Positions 17,406 through 25,474 of a stretch of 64,000 nt of DNA are shown piece by piece. A program made the position numbers and the translations under genes. The notes beneath the pieces were generated by a model. The model did no database searches and had not been told where the DNA came from. It saw only the letters and a list, made by a program, of their open reading frames with translations. The stretch is from CAVONV01 sp963697355 (GTDB lineage Bacteria; Acidobacteriota; Vicinamibacteria; Marinacidobacterales; DATDRI01): positions 248,001 through 312,000 of the forward strand of contig CAVONV010000035.1 of NCBI GenBank assembly GCA_963697355.1, given 5' to 3'. Each line of letters begins with the position of its first letter. Positions within the stretch are counted from its first letter, which is position 1.

Positions 17406-19445
17406 ATGTTTCACCACACAAGAACCACGCTGTGCATATTCGGACTCGCCTCCCTGGCTCTTCTGGCCGGGTCGGTTGGAGCGACCTTCGGCCAAAGTGA
17501 GGCGAGCTCTTTTGATCTGATGGAGGCTTCGATTCCCGAGCTGCAGCAAGCCATGGAGGCCGGCCTCGTGACATCTGCCGATCTCGTTCGGTGGTACCTG
17601 GCTCGCATCGACGCCTTTGACGATAGAGGTCCCCAGCTGAATTCCATGGTGTACGTCAACAAAAAGGCAATCGAGCGAGCAGAAGCCCTCGACAAAGAAC
17701 GAAAGGAAAAAGGACCTCGCGGGCCTCTCCACGGCATTCCCATCGTCTTGAAGGACAACTATGACACGGCCGACATGCCCACGACCGGAGGGTCCATTGC
17801 ACTCTCCGAGCTCTTCCCACCGGACGATGCTTTTCAAGTTAGGAAGTTGCGCGAGGCAGGGGCCATTGTCATTGGAAAGACGAATCTTCATGAGCTCGCA
17901 GCCGGTATCACGACCGTCAGTTCTTTCGGTGGGCAAACTCGGAACCCCTACGATCCCGATAGAAATCCCGGTGGGTCGAGCGGAGGCACCGGCGCCGCCG
18001 TTGCCGCGAACTTCGCCGTGGCCGGTATGGGAAGCGACACTTGCGGCTCGATCCGGATCCCAGCTTCCCACAATAACCTGGTTGGCTTACGGGGGACGGC
18101 AGGTCTCTCGAGCCGAGATGGCATCATTCCTCTCTCGCACACTCAGGACATTGGAGGTCCGCTGGCTCGAACTGTTACCGACCTGGCCATCTTGCTCGAC
18201 GCCACGGTGGGCTTCGATCCCGAAGACCCGGTCACAACGGCTGGCAAGGATCACATCCCAAAGAGTTACACCGATTATCTGGATCCTGAAGGCCTTCGTG
18301 ACACACGCATCGGAATTCTCAGAGAAGCCTTCGGAGACTCAGAGGTTGCCGAGGTCATTGACACGGCCATAGAAAGAATGAAGTCTTTGGGCGCCGAGAC
18401 CGCCGATGTGGCACCTCTCGACCTGGAGAAACGACTGGAAGACGCCTCCGCTATCACCCATGAGTTCAAATTCGATCTGATGGACTACCTCCGAGCCACC
18501 CCCGGAGCGACGGTGCGATCGCTGGGAGAGATTCTCGAACGAGGCCTCTACCACAAAGCGCTGCAAACGCGGTTCGAGACCAGAAACGACCCTCCTAGTC
18601 GGGATACCCAGGAATACCGTGATGCTCTCGACAAGCAGAAGACGTTTCGGAACGATCTCGAAAGCGTCATGACGACAATGAGCCTGGATGCTTTGCTGTA
18701 CCCGACGATTCGTAGCAAACCGGCACCCATCGGTGAGCCCCAAAGAGGAAGCAATTGCATGGTGAGCTCCGCTTCCGGCCTCCCAGCCATCAGCGTCCCT
18801 GCCGGTTTCACTGCCGATGAGCTTCCCGTCGGCGTCGAGCTCTTGGGTTTGTCCTTCGCCGAGCCCACGCTCATCCGGATCGCTTTCGCTTTCGAACAGG
18901 CGACTCACCACCGACGTCCTCCGTCGACAACGCCGCCTCTTTTCAATGGGATGGTCCCACGTTTGGAGCTCTTGGCCACCGCCACGGGAGCGGACTGCGT
19001 ACCGCCGGTCGAGACAACTAAAGGCGCCCAAGCGATGTTCACCTTCGACCCGTCGACGAGAGAGCTCGACTACACTATCCAATTAACCGGTTTGAACCAC
19101 GACGACGTTCGACGCGTTTGTCTACACCAAGGGGAAAAGGGCAAAAACGGACCGATACTTCATTTTCTGTGGGAAGGAGGCTCTGGAACGGTCTCCGGAA
19201 AACTCCTTCTCACGGAGCCGGATCGTAAGAACCTCGTGTCCGGCGGGATCTACATGGTGGTCTACACGAGCTCCCACGCAACCGGAGAGCTACGAGGTCA
19301 AATCGTCCTGCGCGAGGCGGATTTGGGATCGCGACAGGCTGCTCTCGAACCAAGCTCCCCCGGCTTCATTTCTTGTGGAGGGACGAGACCCCACCGCTCA
19401 GTCCATGGAGCGTCGACACCTCGTCATCCGTCAAAGGACGGTTGA
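17406..19445 (+). CDS. Secreted amidase-signature enzyme fused to a CHRD domain
   Basis: A 679-residue protein with a signal peptide (residues 1-30, ending T-F-G-Q). The amidase signature is complete: catalytic Lys116 (VLKDNYDT), cis-Ser192 in GGSSGGTGAA and nucleophile Ser215 in TCGSIRIPA. The enzyme should hydrolyse an amide, but the substrate is unknown. Residues 535-640 are a CHRD domain (AMFTFDPSTRELDYTIQLTG, ending TGELRGQI), first described in chordin and found in secreted bacterial proteins. The last 35 residues are Pro/Ser/Gly/His-rich, overlap the convergent LamG gene by 80 bases and look like run-on past a lost stop. The fusion is uncommon in my experience. Confidence 0.9.
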   Translation: MFHHTRTTLCIFGLASLALLAGSVGATFGQSEASSFDLMEASIPELQQAMEAGLVTSADLVRWYLARIDAFDDRGPQLNSMVYVNKKAIERAEALDKERKEKGPRGPLHGIPIVLKDNYDTADMPTTGGSIALSELFPPDDAFQVRKLREAGAIVIGKTNLHELAAGITTVSSFGGQTRNPYDPDRNPGGSSGGTGAAVAANFAVAGMGSDTCGSIRIPASHNNLVGLRGTAGLSSRDGIIPLSHTQDIGGPLARTVTDLAILLDATVGFDPEDPVTTAGKDHIPKSYTDYLDPEGLRDTRIGILREAFGDSEVAEVIDTAIERMKSLGAETADVAPLDLEKRLEDASAITHEFKFDLMDYLRATPGATVRSLGEILERGLYHKALQTRFETRNDPPSRDTQEYRDALDKQKTFRNDLESVMTTMSLDALLYPTIRSKPAPIGEPQRGSNCMVSSASGLPAISVPAGFTADELPVGVELLGLSFAEPTLIRIAFAFEQATHHRRPPSTTPPLFNGMVPRLELLATATGADCVPPVETTKGAQAMFTFDPSTRELDYTIQLTGLNHDDVRRVCLHQGEKGKNGPILHFLWEGGSGTVSGKLLLTEPDRKNLVSGGIYMVVYTSSHATGELRGQIVLREADLGSRQAALEPSSPGFISCGGTRPHRSVHGASTPRHPSKDG

Positions 19446-20253
19446 ACAAGGCCAACTCGTCGTAGAGTCCCACGTAGTTGACTCCAATGCGGATTTGAGC
19501 GCGAGAAAGGTCCCACGTGAAGGGATCCTTTATGCCGGAAGTCGTACCCTGTAGCTTGCCATTCAAATACAACTTGGCGCTCCCTCCTCCGGCCGAGCCC
19601 AGCCCCGAGAATGTGATGACCACATGGGTCCATTCGCCGCGCTTGAAGGGGGGATTGTCGACGACTACCAGACGGTTCATGAAGTCCGGATTCTCATCTG
19701 AAGAGAGTTTCTTGGGATTCCACGATTCGAGGTCGCCGAAGGCACCAAGACGGAATTGCCGTGGATTGTCTTTGGTGAAATCAACCCAGACCGCCGCGTC
19801 GTTGTAAGTCGTATCCGTGATCTGGATGGGATCACAATACCCCGGCTCGAGGTCCTGGTTCGGGCCCAGGCTAAGCCAAAATGAAACGGTACCGCTCCAG
19901 TCCTTGGGCGTATAGGCCAGATTGGTCTCACCCCGAAAGAAAAGAGCCGAGGTGTTCTTTTGGTGGAACTCGAGGGCCGAACCGAATCGCCCCTTGTTCC
20001 GCACTAATTTGACGTTGGGGTTATCGAAACCCGGCTTGGCCTTGTCGACTTCGTCGTAGGAAGGCGCCGTGTAGATCCGTTTATCGCCCGAAGCAAAGTC
20101 GGCATCAGTGCCACTGTCGAACGAGCTATGAAACGTCAGCCCGTCTCGCAGGGCGGACAGGACCGACTCCGTAGCCTCCTGCGGGAATCCCGACCCCAAG
20201 GGAGCAACAAGAAACAAAAAAACGCAACCAAGGTTCATCCAATTCGACGACAT
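19366..20253 (-). CDS. Secreted LamG/concanavalin-like lectin protein
   Basis: A 295-residue protein. GAGAGGTGG lies five bases before the ATG, followed by a signal peptide (hydrophobic residues 8-22). It is a single LamG/ConA-like jelly roll: LTFHSSFDSGTDADFASG at the start, WSGTVSFWLSL, REWTHV-type strand (KRGEWTHVVITFSG), KLYLNGKLQGTT and the closing NYVGLYDELALFNRPLTDDEV. Such domains bind sugars or protein partners on the cell surface. There is no catalytic site. The 3' end overlaps the convergent amidase gene. Expression is probably independent. Confidence 0.85.
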   Translation of the reverse strand: MSSNWMNLGCVFLFLVAPLGSGFPQEATESVLSALRDGLTFHSSFDSGTDADFASGDKRIYTAPSYDEVDKAKPGFDNPNVKLVRNKGRFGSALEFHQKNTSALFFRGETNLAYTPKDWSGTVSFWLSLGPNQDLEPGYCDPIQITDTTYNDAAVWVDFTKDNPRQFRLGAFGDLESWNPKKLSSDENPDFMNRLVVVDNPPFKRGEWTHVVITFSGLGSAGGGSAKLYLNGKLQGTTSGIKDPFTWDLSRAQIRIGVNYVGLYDELALFNRPLTDDEVSTLHGLSGGVSSLHKK

Positions 20254-20425
20254 GATCCACCTCTCAATTAGAGACTCACCGCTCTGATGTCAGCAGTGTA
20301 TTGTCCCTTCGATAGAATCTCCGGCAGTGTATGCCAAAAACCGAGAAAGTTCAGCCGCTCGGTATGTTTCCTGTTCGGATGAGTCAAACGACCCTACGGG
20401 CACCGATACGGACAGAGATACCTTG

Positions 20426-20710
20426 TTAGTCCAGCGCAGTGATATCTTCGAACATACGATCAAATGCGACGGACCGTATCCCGTCAGCTAACGGAAAGGT
20501 ATGCTCCCCTGCATGTACGACATCGAGTCGGTCTAGACCGAGATCCCGCATGGCTGAGTGCATAGAACGTGTCGACGAGGGTGCCGTGGTGCGCTTGATC
20601 TCGAAGCCCAAGCGTTGATTCCCTCTTACGATGAGTAGGTCGAGCTCCGCACCGGCGTGAGTTGCCCAAAAGAAACACTCTTCGGGAAGCGCACCGAGGT
20701 GAAGAACCAA
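20426..20710 (-). pseudogene. C-terminal remnant of an AAA ATPase with DUF4143
   Basis: About 94 residues are readable: LGALPEECFFWATHAGAELDLL, then LGFEIKRTTAPSSTRSM and LDVVHAGEHTFPLADGIR. This is the nuclease-like C-terminal end of ATPase/DUF4143 proteins, which are about 400 residues long. The P-loop ATPase part and DUF4143 core are absent upstream, and the only start is a TTG inside the motif. A fragment of a decayed or deleted gene. Confidence 0.65.
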
Positions 20711-21213
20711 TTCGATTAGAACGATGAAAAACGAGCGCCAGACACTCGATATTCAATACTAACCGGGGGGGGGAGAGGAGCGGAAAAGAGAGGTCAAGGA
20801 TACGGATTTATCTCTTGCGCTTGATGCCGAGTCTGGCTGTTCGGGATTCCAACGTCGATGGATTAGGCCGAGGATTGGCACATTTACGCAACAATCTCTC
20901 ACCTCATCAAGGAGAAGATAGACCTGACGAGCAAGAATTCAGAAATGGAATACAAACCGTGAAACCGAACCTCGGAAAACCAGGAAACGCAATTCTTCGT
21001 GGGCGCCCAGCTTTGCAAACGAAGAAAGTTCAAGCGTGGCTGCACTGGCGAGGCGCCTAGAGTAGATCTCTTCTCATGAGAAGATTACTCGTAGGCATTA
21101 AGTTCGGTCTCGGCGGCCCTTTCCTAGTAACACAATTCATCAATAATTAAGGGGCGTGAACTTAGCACGGAGGGGTGCCAAATGTGACACCGTCCAATAC
21201 CGTGCCCAGAGAG
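20711..21213. other. Gap without a recognisable gene
   Basis: About 500 bases with scattered stops in all frames. A plus-strand open frame at 20815-21060 (81 codons) has no recognisable motif and no ribosome-binding site. A G-rich run (GGGGGGGG) sits at 20765-20772. The stretch lies between two gene remnants and is probably eroded DNA. Confidence 0.5.
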
Positions 21214-21327
21214 TCACGTTTTCGAGTTCTCGCGAGTTGTTTGGCGCGGACGTCGCTCGACGCCGAGTCGTTTCATCTGGTTTCGAAGCGTGCTTTCCGG
21301 GACACCGAGGATTTCCGCCTTCGGGAG
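21214..21327 (-). pseudogene. Remnant of a Fis-type HTH (end of a sigma-54 activator)
   Basis: One frame reads AEILGVPESTLRNQMKRLGV before a stop. This is the recognition helix and C-terminus of NtrC/Fis-type helix-turn-helix domains that close sigma-54-dependent activators. No AAA+ or receiver domain precedes it; the adenylyltransferase gene ends six bases upstream. A leftover of a deleted regulator. Confidence 0.55.
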
Positions 21328-21332
21328 AACAT

Positions 21333-22223
21333 TCAGTGTGGAGCGGGTCTCGATACATGACGGAGGACCTTCCATGGGCCCCGCTCGCGGACGGTTTCGA
21401 GCTCCGCCTCGTTGCGGACGAGTATGGAGCCGGCAAAACCCAGCGCATTGACGGATATCGTCTCGTAGAATTCTCGCGTCCTCGGCACCATGAGCATCCA
21501 ATCCCGGGTCACGAGGAGGTTGTAAGGGTCCGAGTCCTTCTCGAGCCCCACCGTCGTCCGCATTTCCATGTAGAGCGCCAGAGTGTGTCGAGCCGCTTCG
21601 ACCGCCCTCATTCGGCCGCAACGCTCTACACCGGCCACGGCATGAATGAAGGGAAGCTCAGGTACGGTCCGCACGCGCTCCTCGAGCCGGATCGATGCGA
21701 AAAGAGGATCCATCGGTGTGCGGTCGTGCCCCTCTCCGAGGGGAACCGGAACTTGTTGTAGGTGTTTATGCGGCTGGCTGGCGCCGGCAACCACACCTCC
21801 GTTGTAGAAGGCGAGGCCGTCGAACTCGCCCATACCCGTCCACATGGCCTCGAAATCTCGTAGGTTGAGCAGATCCTCTTGGTCTTCGTACTTCTTGGTC
21901 ACGATGAGCAAGTGATGATCCACAACGTTGAACTTGTTCAGGAGTCCGACGTGTGTTTCGGAAATGTCACCGACGTAGAGATCGACCTCGTAAGGGAGGA
22001 ACGGATTGGCGCCCGACCGCTTTTGCTCGCGGCCCGCCATTCGCTTGCGCTCGATACTCTCGACCACGGGCACAACGAAGCGGACACCCCGGTCCACTAG
22101 GACCTCGTTCCGCGTCGGTATGCGCTGGAGAGCACCGCACGCTATCGCGTGCTCGGTCCGCTCCAGCACGGAATCCCACAGGGTGCCCGGCGCGAATATC
22201 GCCACCTCTTCAAGTCGGCTCAA
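21333..22223 (-). CDS. Ap4A phosphorylase / ATP adenylyltransferase-type enzyme
   Basis: About 296 residues of the HIT-related APA1/2 family, which cleave diadenosine tetraphosphate with phosphate to ATP and ADP. The N-terminal half has FLPYEVDLYVGDISETHV and LLNKFNVVDHHLLIVTKKYEDQ. The catalytic centre is SQPHKHLQQVPVPL (H-x-H-x-Q), and the C-terminal domain ends LMVPRTREFYETISVNALGFAGS. Length is usual for bacterial members. The start is uncertain: there is a TTG at 22223 without a good ribosome site and a GTG at 22205 with GAAGAG just ahead. It follows the lipoprotein gene by 15 bases and is probably in one operon with it. Confidence 0.88.
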   Translation of the reverse strand: MSRLEEVAIFAPGTLWDSVLERTEHAIACGALQRIPTRNEVLVDRGVRFVVPVVESIERKRMAGREQKRSGANPFLPYEVDLYVGDISETHVGLLNKFNVVDHHLLIVTKKYEDQEDLLNLRDFEAMWTGMGEFDGLAFYNGGVVAGASQPHKHLQQVPVPLGEGHDRTPMDPLFASIRLEERVRTVPELPFIHAVAGVERCGRMRAVEAARHTLALYMEMRTTVGLEKDSDPYNLLVTRDWMLMVPRTREFYETISVNALGFAGSILVRNEAELETVRERGPWKVLRHVSRPAPH

Positions 22224-22238
22224 ATCTATGAATGGAGC

Positions 22239-23258
22239 TTACGGGTTTCTGACTCCAATCACAACATTGGAAAAGATAGCCTGCTCCAGCGTTTCTTCGC
22301 GAGGCGCCATACCGAGCTCAATCCAATGCGTCGAGGGATTGTAGATACGATCGTAGTTGCGCGCCATAATCTGTTGTCCGTCCAGCAAGACTTGGACACG
22401 CTGGCTGCTGACGATATCCGGAAAAGCTCCCCACTCCATACGCCAGTGGTAGACCTGGTTGCGATTCCATTGGAAGAAGTCGTACCCGGTATTGGCTTCC
22501 TGGCCTTGTGAAATCCAGCGCAAGCGGACGTACCATCGGTCGACGAGGCGCGTGTCATACTTCGCGATGTGCACCCGGTAAGGATTCTCGGTGTATTCGC
22601 CCGCCGTAGGATCCCACATGATGAGTAAATTCCGTTTGTCCGATCTCGGGTTCGGATTCCGAAGGTTGGTCACGTCGAACTCGACGAAGCCGTTTGGGAG
22701 CGTGGGGACCCGATAGCGAATGTAAGTGTCAGCGGCCGTAGCCATCCAACCTCGTTCGTTGAACGATCCTCCACCCACCTCACCTATCGATGAGCCCACC
22801 GTCAACGGATCGAAAACCAGGATACCATCCGGGCGAGGGTCGGCACTGTTGAAACCGCCCAACGTTGCAAAATCGGCAACGCTCGACCAAGAGCTGGATT
22901 CGCCCGTAGCACTGGAACGAGACCGCCAATAGTACGTCTGGCCCGCGTCCAATACCACGGTGACCTTCCAAGAGGTGCTTCCGCTGGCTCCTTGACCGAT
23001 CCCTTCGTCGGCCGCCACCGTGCTGCCGAAGCCCGGATCCGTTGCGATCTCGAACCGATAGGTGGGCACTCCTACCCCGCCCGTCGAGTTGCCCACGGTC
23101 AGGGTCGGCTGCAAATCCGTGAGGGTCGCGCCCACCGCAGGGCTCTGAATCGTCGGAGCCGAGAGAGAGCTCGAGGAGGTTGGCGTTTCCTCGCTGCAAG
23201 CGACATAAGTCAGTGTCAAGGCCAAGATGCTTAGAACAGTGGGTATGCCTCGTTTCAT
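22239..23258 (-). CDS. Lipoprotein with FnIII-like and beta-sandwich domains
   Basis: A 339-residue protein. The ATG at 23258 has GGAGGACA eight bases ahead. The signal sequence ends TYVA-Cys21, a lipobox. After a Ser-rich linker comes a fibronectin-III-like domain (APTIQSPAVGATL, YRFEIATDPGF, AGQTYYWRSRSSA), then a jelly-roll-like domain of about 200 residues (GFVEFDVTNL, RVQVLLDGQQIM, HWIELGM). The second part resembles carbohydrate-binding or concanavalin-like sandwiches, but I see no clear family signature. It is likely outer-membrane anchored. It precedes the Ap4A-type gene in the same direction. Confidence 0.72.
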   Translation of the reverse strand: MKRGIPTVLSILALTLTYVACSEETPTSSSSLSAPTIQSPAVGATLTDLQPTLTVGNSTGGVGVPTYRFEIATDPGFGSTVAADEGIGQGASGSTSWKVTVVLDAGQTYYWRSRSSATGESSSWSSVADFATLGGFNSADPRPDGILVFDPLTVGSSIGEVGGGSFNERGWMATAADTYIRYRVPTLPNGFVEFDVTNLRNPNPRSDKRNLLIMWDPTAGEYTENPYRVHIAKYDTRLVDRWYVRLRWISQGQEANTGYDFFQWNRNQVYHWRMEWGAFPDIVSSQRVQVLLDGQQIMARNYDRIYNPSTHWIELGMAPREETLEQAIFSNVVIGVRNP

Positions 23259-23494
23259 TAAGTCGTGTCCTCCGTTTGTCTCTAAAGCCGGCAATGCCTA
23301 GCGTTTGCCGTCGCCCGGGCTCTCACCCTCATCAAATACTAGATATTGTACCCCGAATCCAATGAGCCGCAACATTTTGAATATTCATGCGAACTTAGTG
23401 GAAGAACTACTCGATTGGCACAACACCACATATTTTAAGACCTTGAAGGTCTCGCGCTTGCAATTCCGGCAAAACCTGCACAAGACTGTTTGCC

Positions 23495-24052
23495 ATGAAA
23501 AATCTACTGATCGTGGTCGCCATGGGCCTGCCCATTCTCTTCTGCGGACCTAGCGGTTCCGAACCGCCGGTGCCCGCGCCCAAAGCTCCAATAGATGCTA
23601 ACCCCAGCGAGCCGCCGCCACTCGAAACCGTAACGATGGACGATCGGGAGATCGTACCGGTGCAAGAGCAACAGACTTCCGCCAGAAAGCCTGTCGGCGT
23701 TCCTTGCGCTTGGGCCAAGATCTGGGGAGCTCCGGGCCCGAAACCCATGCCGGTGGGCGGCATGGTCAAGGCGCCCAAGAAAGTGAGCGACATCGCTCCC
23801 GTCCTTCCATATAGGGAGACCGAAACACAGGGGGCACCGGTGCTGGAAGTCATCATTTCAACGGATGGCAGCGTGTCCGAGGTCAAAGCGCTTCAAACCT
23901 TCGACCCTCCATGGCCGGAGGGCGAAGCCGCTCTCATCGACGCCGTCCGCCAGTGGAAATACGAGCCTACCATTTTGGACGGGAAGGCGATTCCGGTCTG
24001 CACCAAGATCACACTGAGTGTGGAGTGGACGGAGTTCAGTCGCGACGAATAA
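23495..24052 (+). CDS. Secreted TonB C-terminal-domain protein
   Basis: A 185-residue protein with a hydrophobic N-terminus ending ILF-Cys17, a possible lipobox. A Pro-rich stretch (residues 22-45) is followed by a TonB_C-like domain: VLEVIISTDGSVSEVKAL, LIDAVRQWKYEPTILDGK, VCTKITLSVEW. It lacks the cytoplasmic and membrane anchor of true TonB, so it is not a standard energy transducer. Such short proteins are frequent in Acidobacteriota. It overlaps the convergent esterase gene by 17 bases. Confidence 0.75.
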   Translation: MKNLLIVVAMGLPILFCGPSGSEPPVPAPKAPIDANPSEPPPLETVTMDDREIVPVQEQQTSARKPVGVPCAWAKIWGAPGPKPMPVGGMVKAPKKVSDIAPVLPYRETETQGAPVLEVIISTDGSVSEVKALQTFDPPWPEGEAALIDAVRQWKYEPTILDGKAIPVCTKITLSVEWTEFSRDE

Positions 24053-24938
24053 GCTCCCTGATGGCATCCCTGACCAGACGCCATGCCGGGGTCTCGGGCG
24101 CTATCGGCTCGAAGTGACCCGCGTCGGGGCAAACGATGAGCGCCACATCATCGCCCCGCTTCTTTCCTGCTGTTTCATAGTGTCGACTCATTTCGAGTGG
24201 CACGATACCGTCGAGATCGCCATGCACCAACCTTTGACGAACACCCAAGGGCAGAAGATGCATTGGCGACGCCTGTCGATAACGAGCAGGAACTTCGTCG
24301 GGTGTTCCTCCGAGAAGCCGGTCGACTACATCACCGCATACGTTTTGTTCGTGCGCTACTTCGAGGTCGCTGACACCCGCAAGCACGACGACTCCCGAAA
24401 TTGGCAGTGGATTCTCGCTGATGACCGCGGAGTCTTCAGGAAGCAGGTTTCGGCCCGCCAACCACAAGACCAGGTGACCTCCCGCGGAATGACCGACAGC
24501 CACGAGACGCTCAAGGTCGAGAGGATAGTCCTTCGCTAGATCGCGGAGATGGTCCGTACCTCGTGCGACATCCTGGAAGGTCCCCGGCCAACCGCCTCCT
24601 TCGTCACCGACGCGACGGTATTCGAGACTCCATGTGGCCAAACCCACATCCGTCAAGGCCGCGCAAAAGGCGGCGATGTGGTCCAAGTTGTATTCAGACA
24701 ACCAGCACCCTCCATGGACAACGACGACCACAGGAAAGGGACCCTCGCCTTCGGGCATCCGGAGATCGCCAAATTGAAGAGGGTTCGGACCATAAGGTAT
24801 GCGCCGGTCCGCCGGCGGAACCGGAAACTCCAAAACGTCCTTAGTCGTCAACATCTGAACCTGAGAAGTCCTGGCCTGGACTATTGACAATAGCACCACC
24901 AAAGCAACAACACTGATGAAACAAGCGTTTCGCTTCAC
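24036..24938 (-). CDS. Alpha/beta hydrolase (BD-FAE/esterase type), secreted
   Basis: The start is placed at the GTG at 24938, giving a signal peptide (KRNACFISVVALVVLLSIV); a TTG at 24992 is the longer alternative. The alpha/beta hydrolase core is complete: oxyanion loop VVVHGGCW, nucleophile elbow GHSAGGHL, acid in HGDLDGIVP and catalytic His in DAGHFEP. The N-terminal YGPNPLQFGDLRMPEG pattern is that of the bacterial feruloyl-esterase-like/dienelactone group. Substrate unknown, probably an ester outside the cell. It is convergent with the TonB-C gene. Confidence 0.88.
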   Translation of the reverse strand: MKRNACFISVVALVVLLSIVQARTSQVQMLTTKDVLEFPVPPADRRIPYGPNPLQFGDLRMPEGEGPFPVVVVVHGGCWLSEYNLDHIAAFCAALTDVGLATWSLEYRRVGDEGGGWPGTFQDVARGTDHLRDLAKDYPLDLERLVAVGHSAGGHLVLWLAGRNLLPEDSAVISENPLPISGVVVLAGVSDLEVAHEQNVCGDVVDRLLGGTPDEVPARYRQASPMHLLPLGVRQRLVHGDLDGIVPLEMSRHYETAGKKRGDDVALIVCPDAGHFEPIAPETPAWRLVRDAIRELIRRD

Positions 24939-25004
24939 GTTGTCATTCGACTTCCGATGTTTATTCCGAAGCCTTGGTTCGCAGGCGGACAATGAAACAG
25001 GCTC

Positions 25005-25107
25005 TTATTCTTGAATTCTTGAATTCTTGAATTCTTGAATTCTTGAGTTCTCGAGTTCTCGAGTTCTTGAGTTCTTGAGTTCTTGAATTCTGAGCTCTTG
25101 AATTCTC
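25005..25107. repeat. Long tandem octamer array (TTCTTGAA / TTCTTGAG unit)
   Basis: Around twelve copies of an 8-base unit follow each other: first TTCTTGAA (creating repeated GAATTC), then TTCTCGAG and TTCTTGAG. It fills the whole gap between the esterase start and the end of the next minus-strand gene. Unit phase is kept while bases drift, which suggests slippage expansion. Confidence 0.85.
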
Positions 25108-25110
25108 TCT

Positions 25111-25446
25111 TCACCCCGTTACCCACTTCCCACCCGAAGCCTTGGCGATCCGTTCCCGGACTTCCGGACCGCCCTCGTAGACCTCGAGGATGGGAACCCC
25201 GAACCTCTCGAATCCCTCGATGAGCTTGACCTGAACGACCTCGGCTTTGGGCCCCTCGGTGCCGACACAAACGGTCTTCACTTGATCGAGTGGCGTCGGC
25301 CCCTCATAGACCAAACAGCCGTCCCAGTCGGGCTCGGGCGTAATGGTCGCCAGTATGGCAAGAACCACCTCGGTCTTGCCCACTTTTTTGAAAACATCAC
25401 CGCCCACTTGGCGATCGAACACGAAGCTATAGGTTGTCTCTGACAT
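25111..25446 (-). CDS. Conserved-looking small protein, unknown function
   Basis: A 111-residue soluble protein without signal peptide. It has an alternating beta/alpha pattern (TYSFVFDRQVGGDVFKKVGK, EVVLAILATI, AEVVQVKLIEGFERFGVPIL). I do not recognise the family. It starts 28 bases downstream of the antiporter gene and is likely co-transcribed. A GGGTGG weakly precedes the ATG. Confidence 0.6.
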   Translation of the reverse strand: MSETTYSFVFDRQVGGDVFKKVGKTEVVLAILATITPEPDWDGCLVYEGPTPLDQVKTVCVGTEGPKAEVVQVKLIEGFERFGVPILEVYEGGPEVRERIAKASGGKWVTG

Positions 25447-25474
25447 CGAACCACCCGCTCTCTTTGGAACAGCC

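Noticed and set aside
20815..21060. An 81-codon plus-strand frame
   Set aside because: No ribosome site, no motif, and it sits between gene remnants.
25005..25107. Possible CRISPR array
   Set aside because: The units are 8 bases and contiguous; there are no unique spacers and no cas genes.
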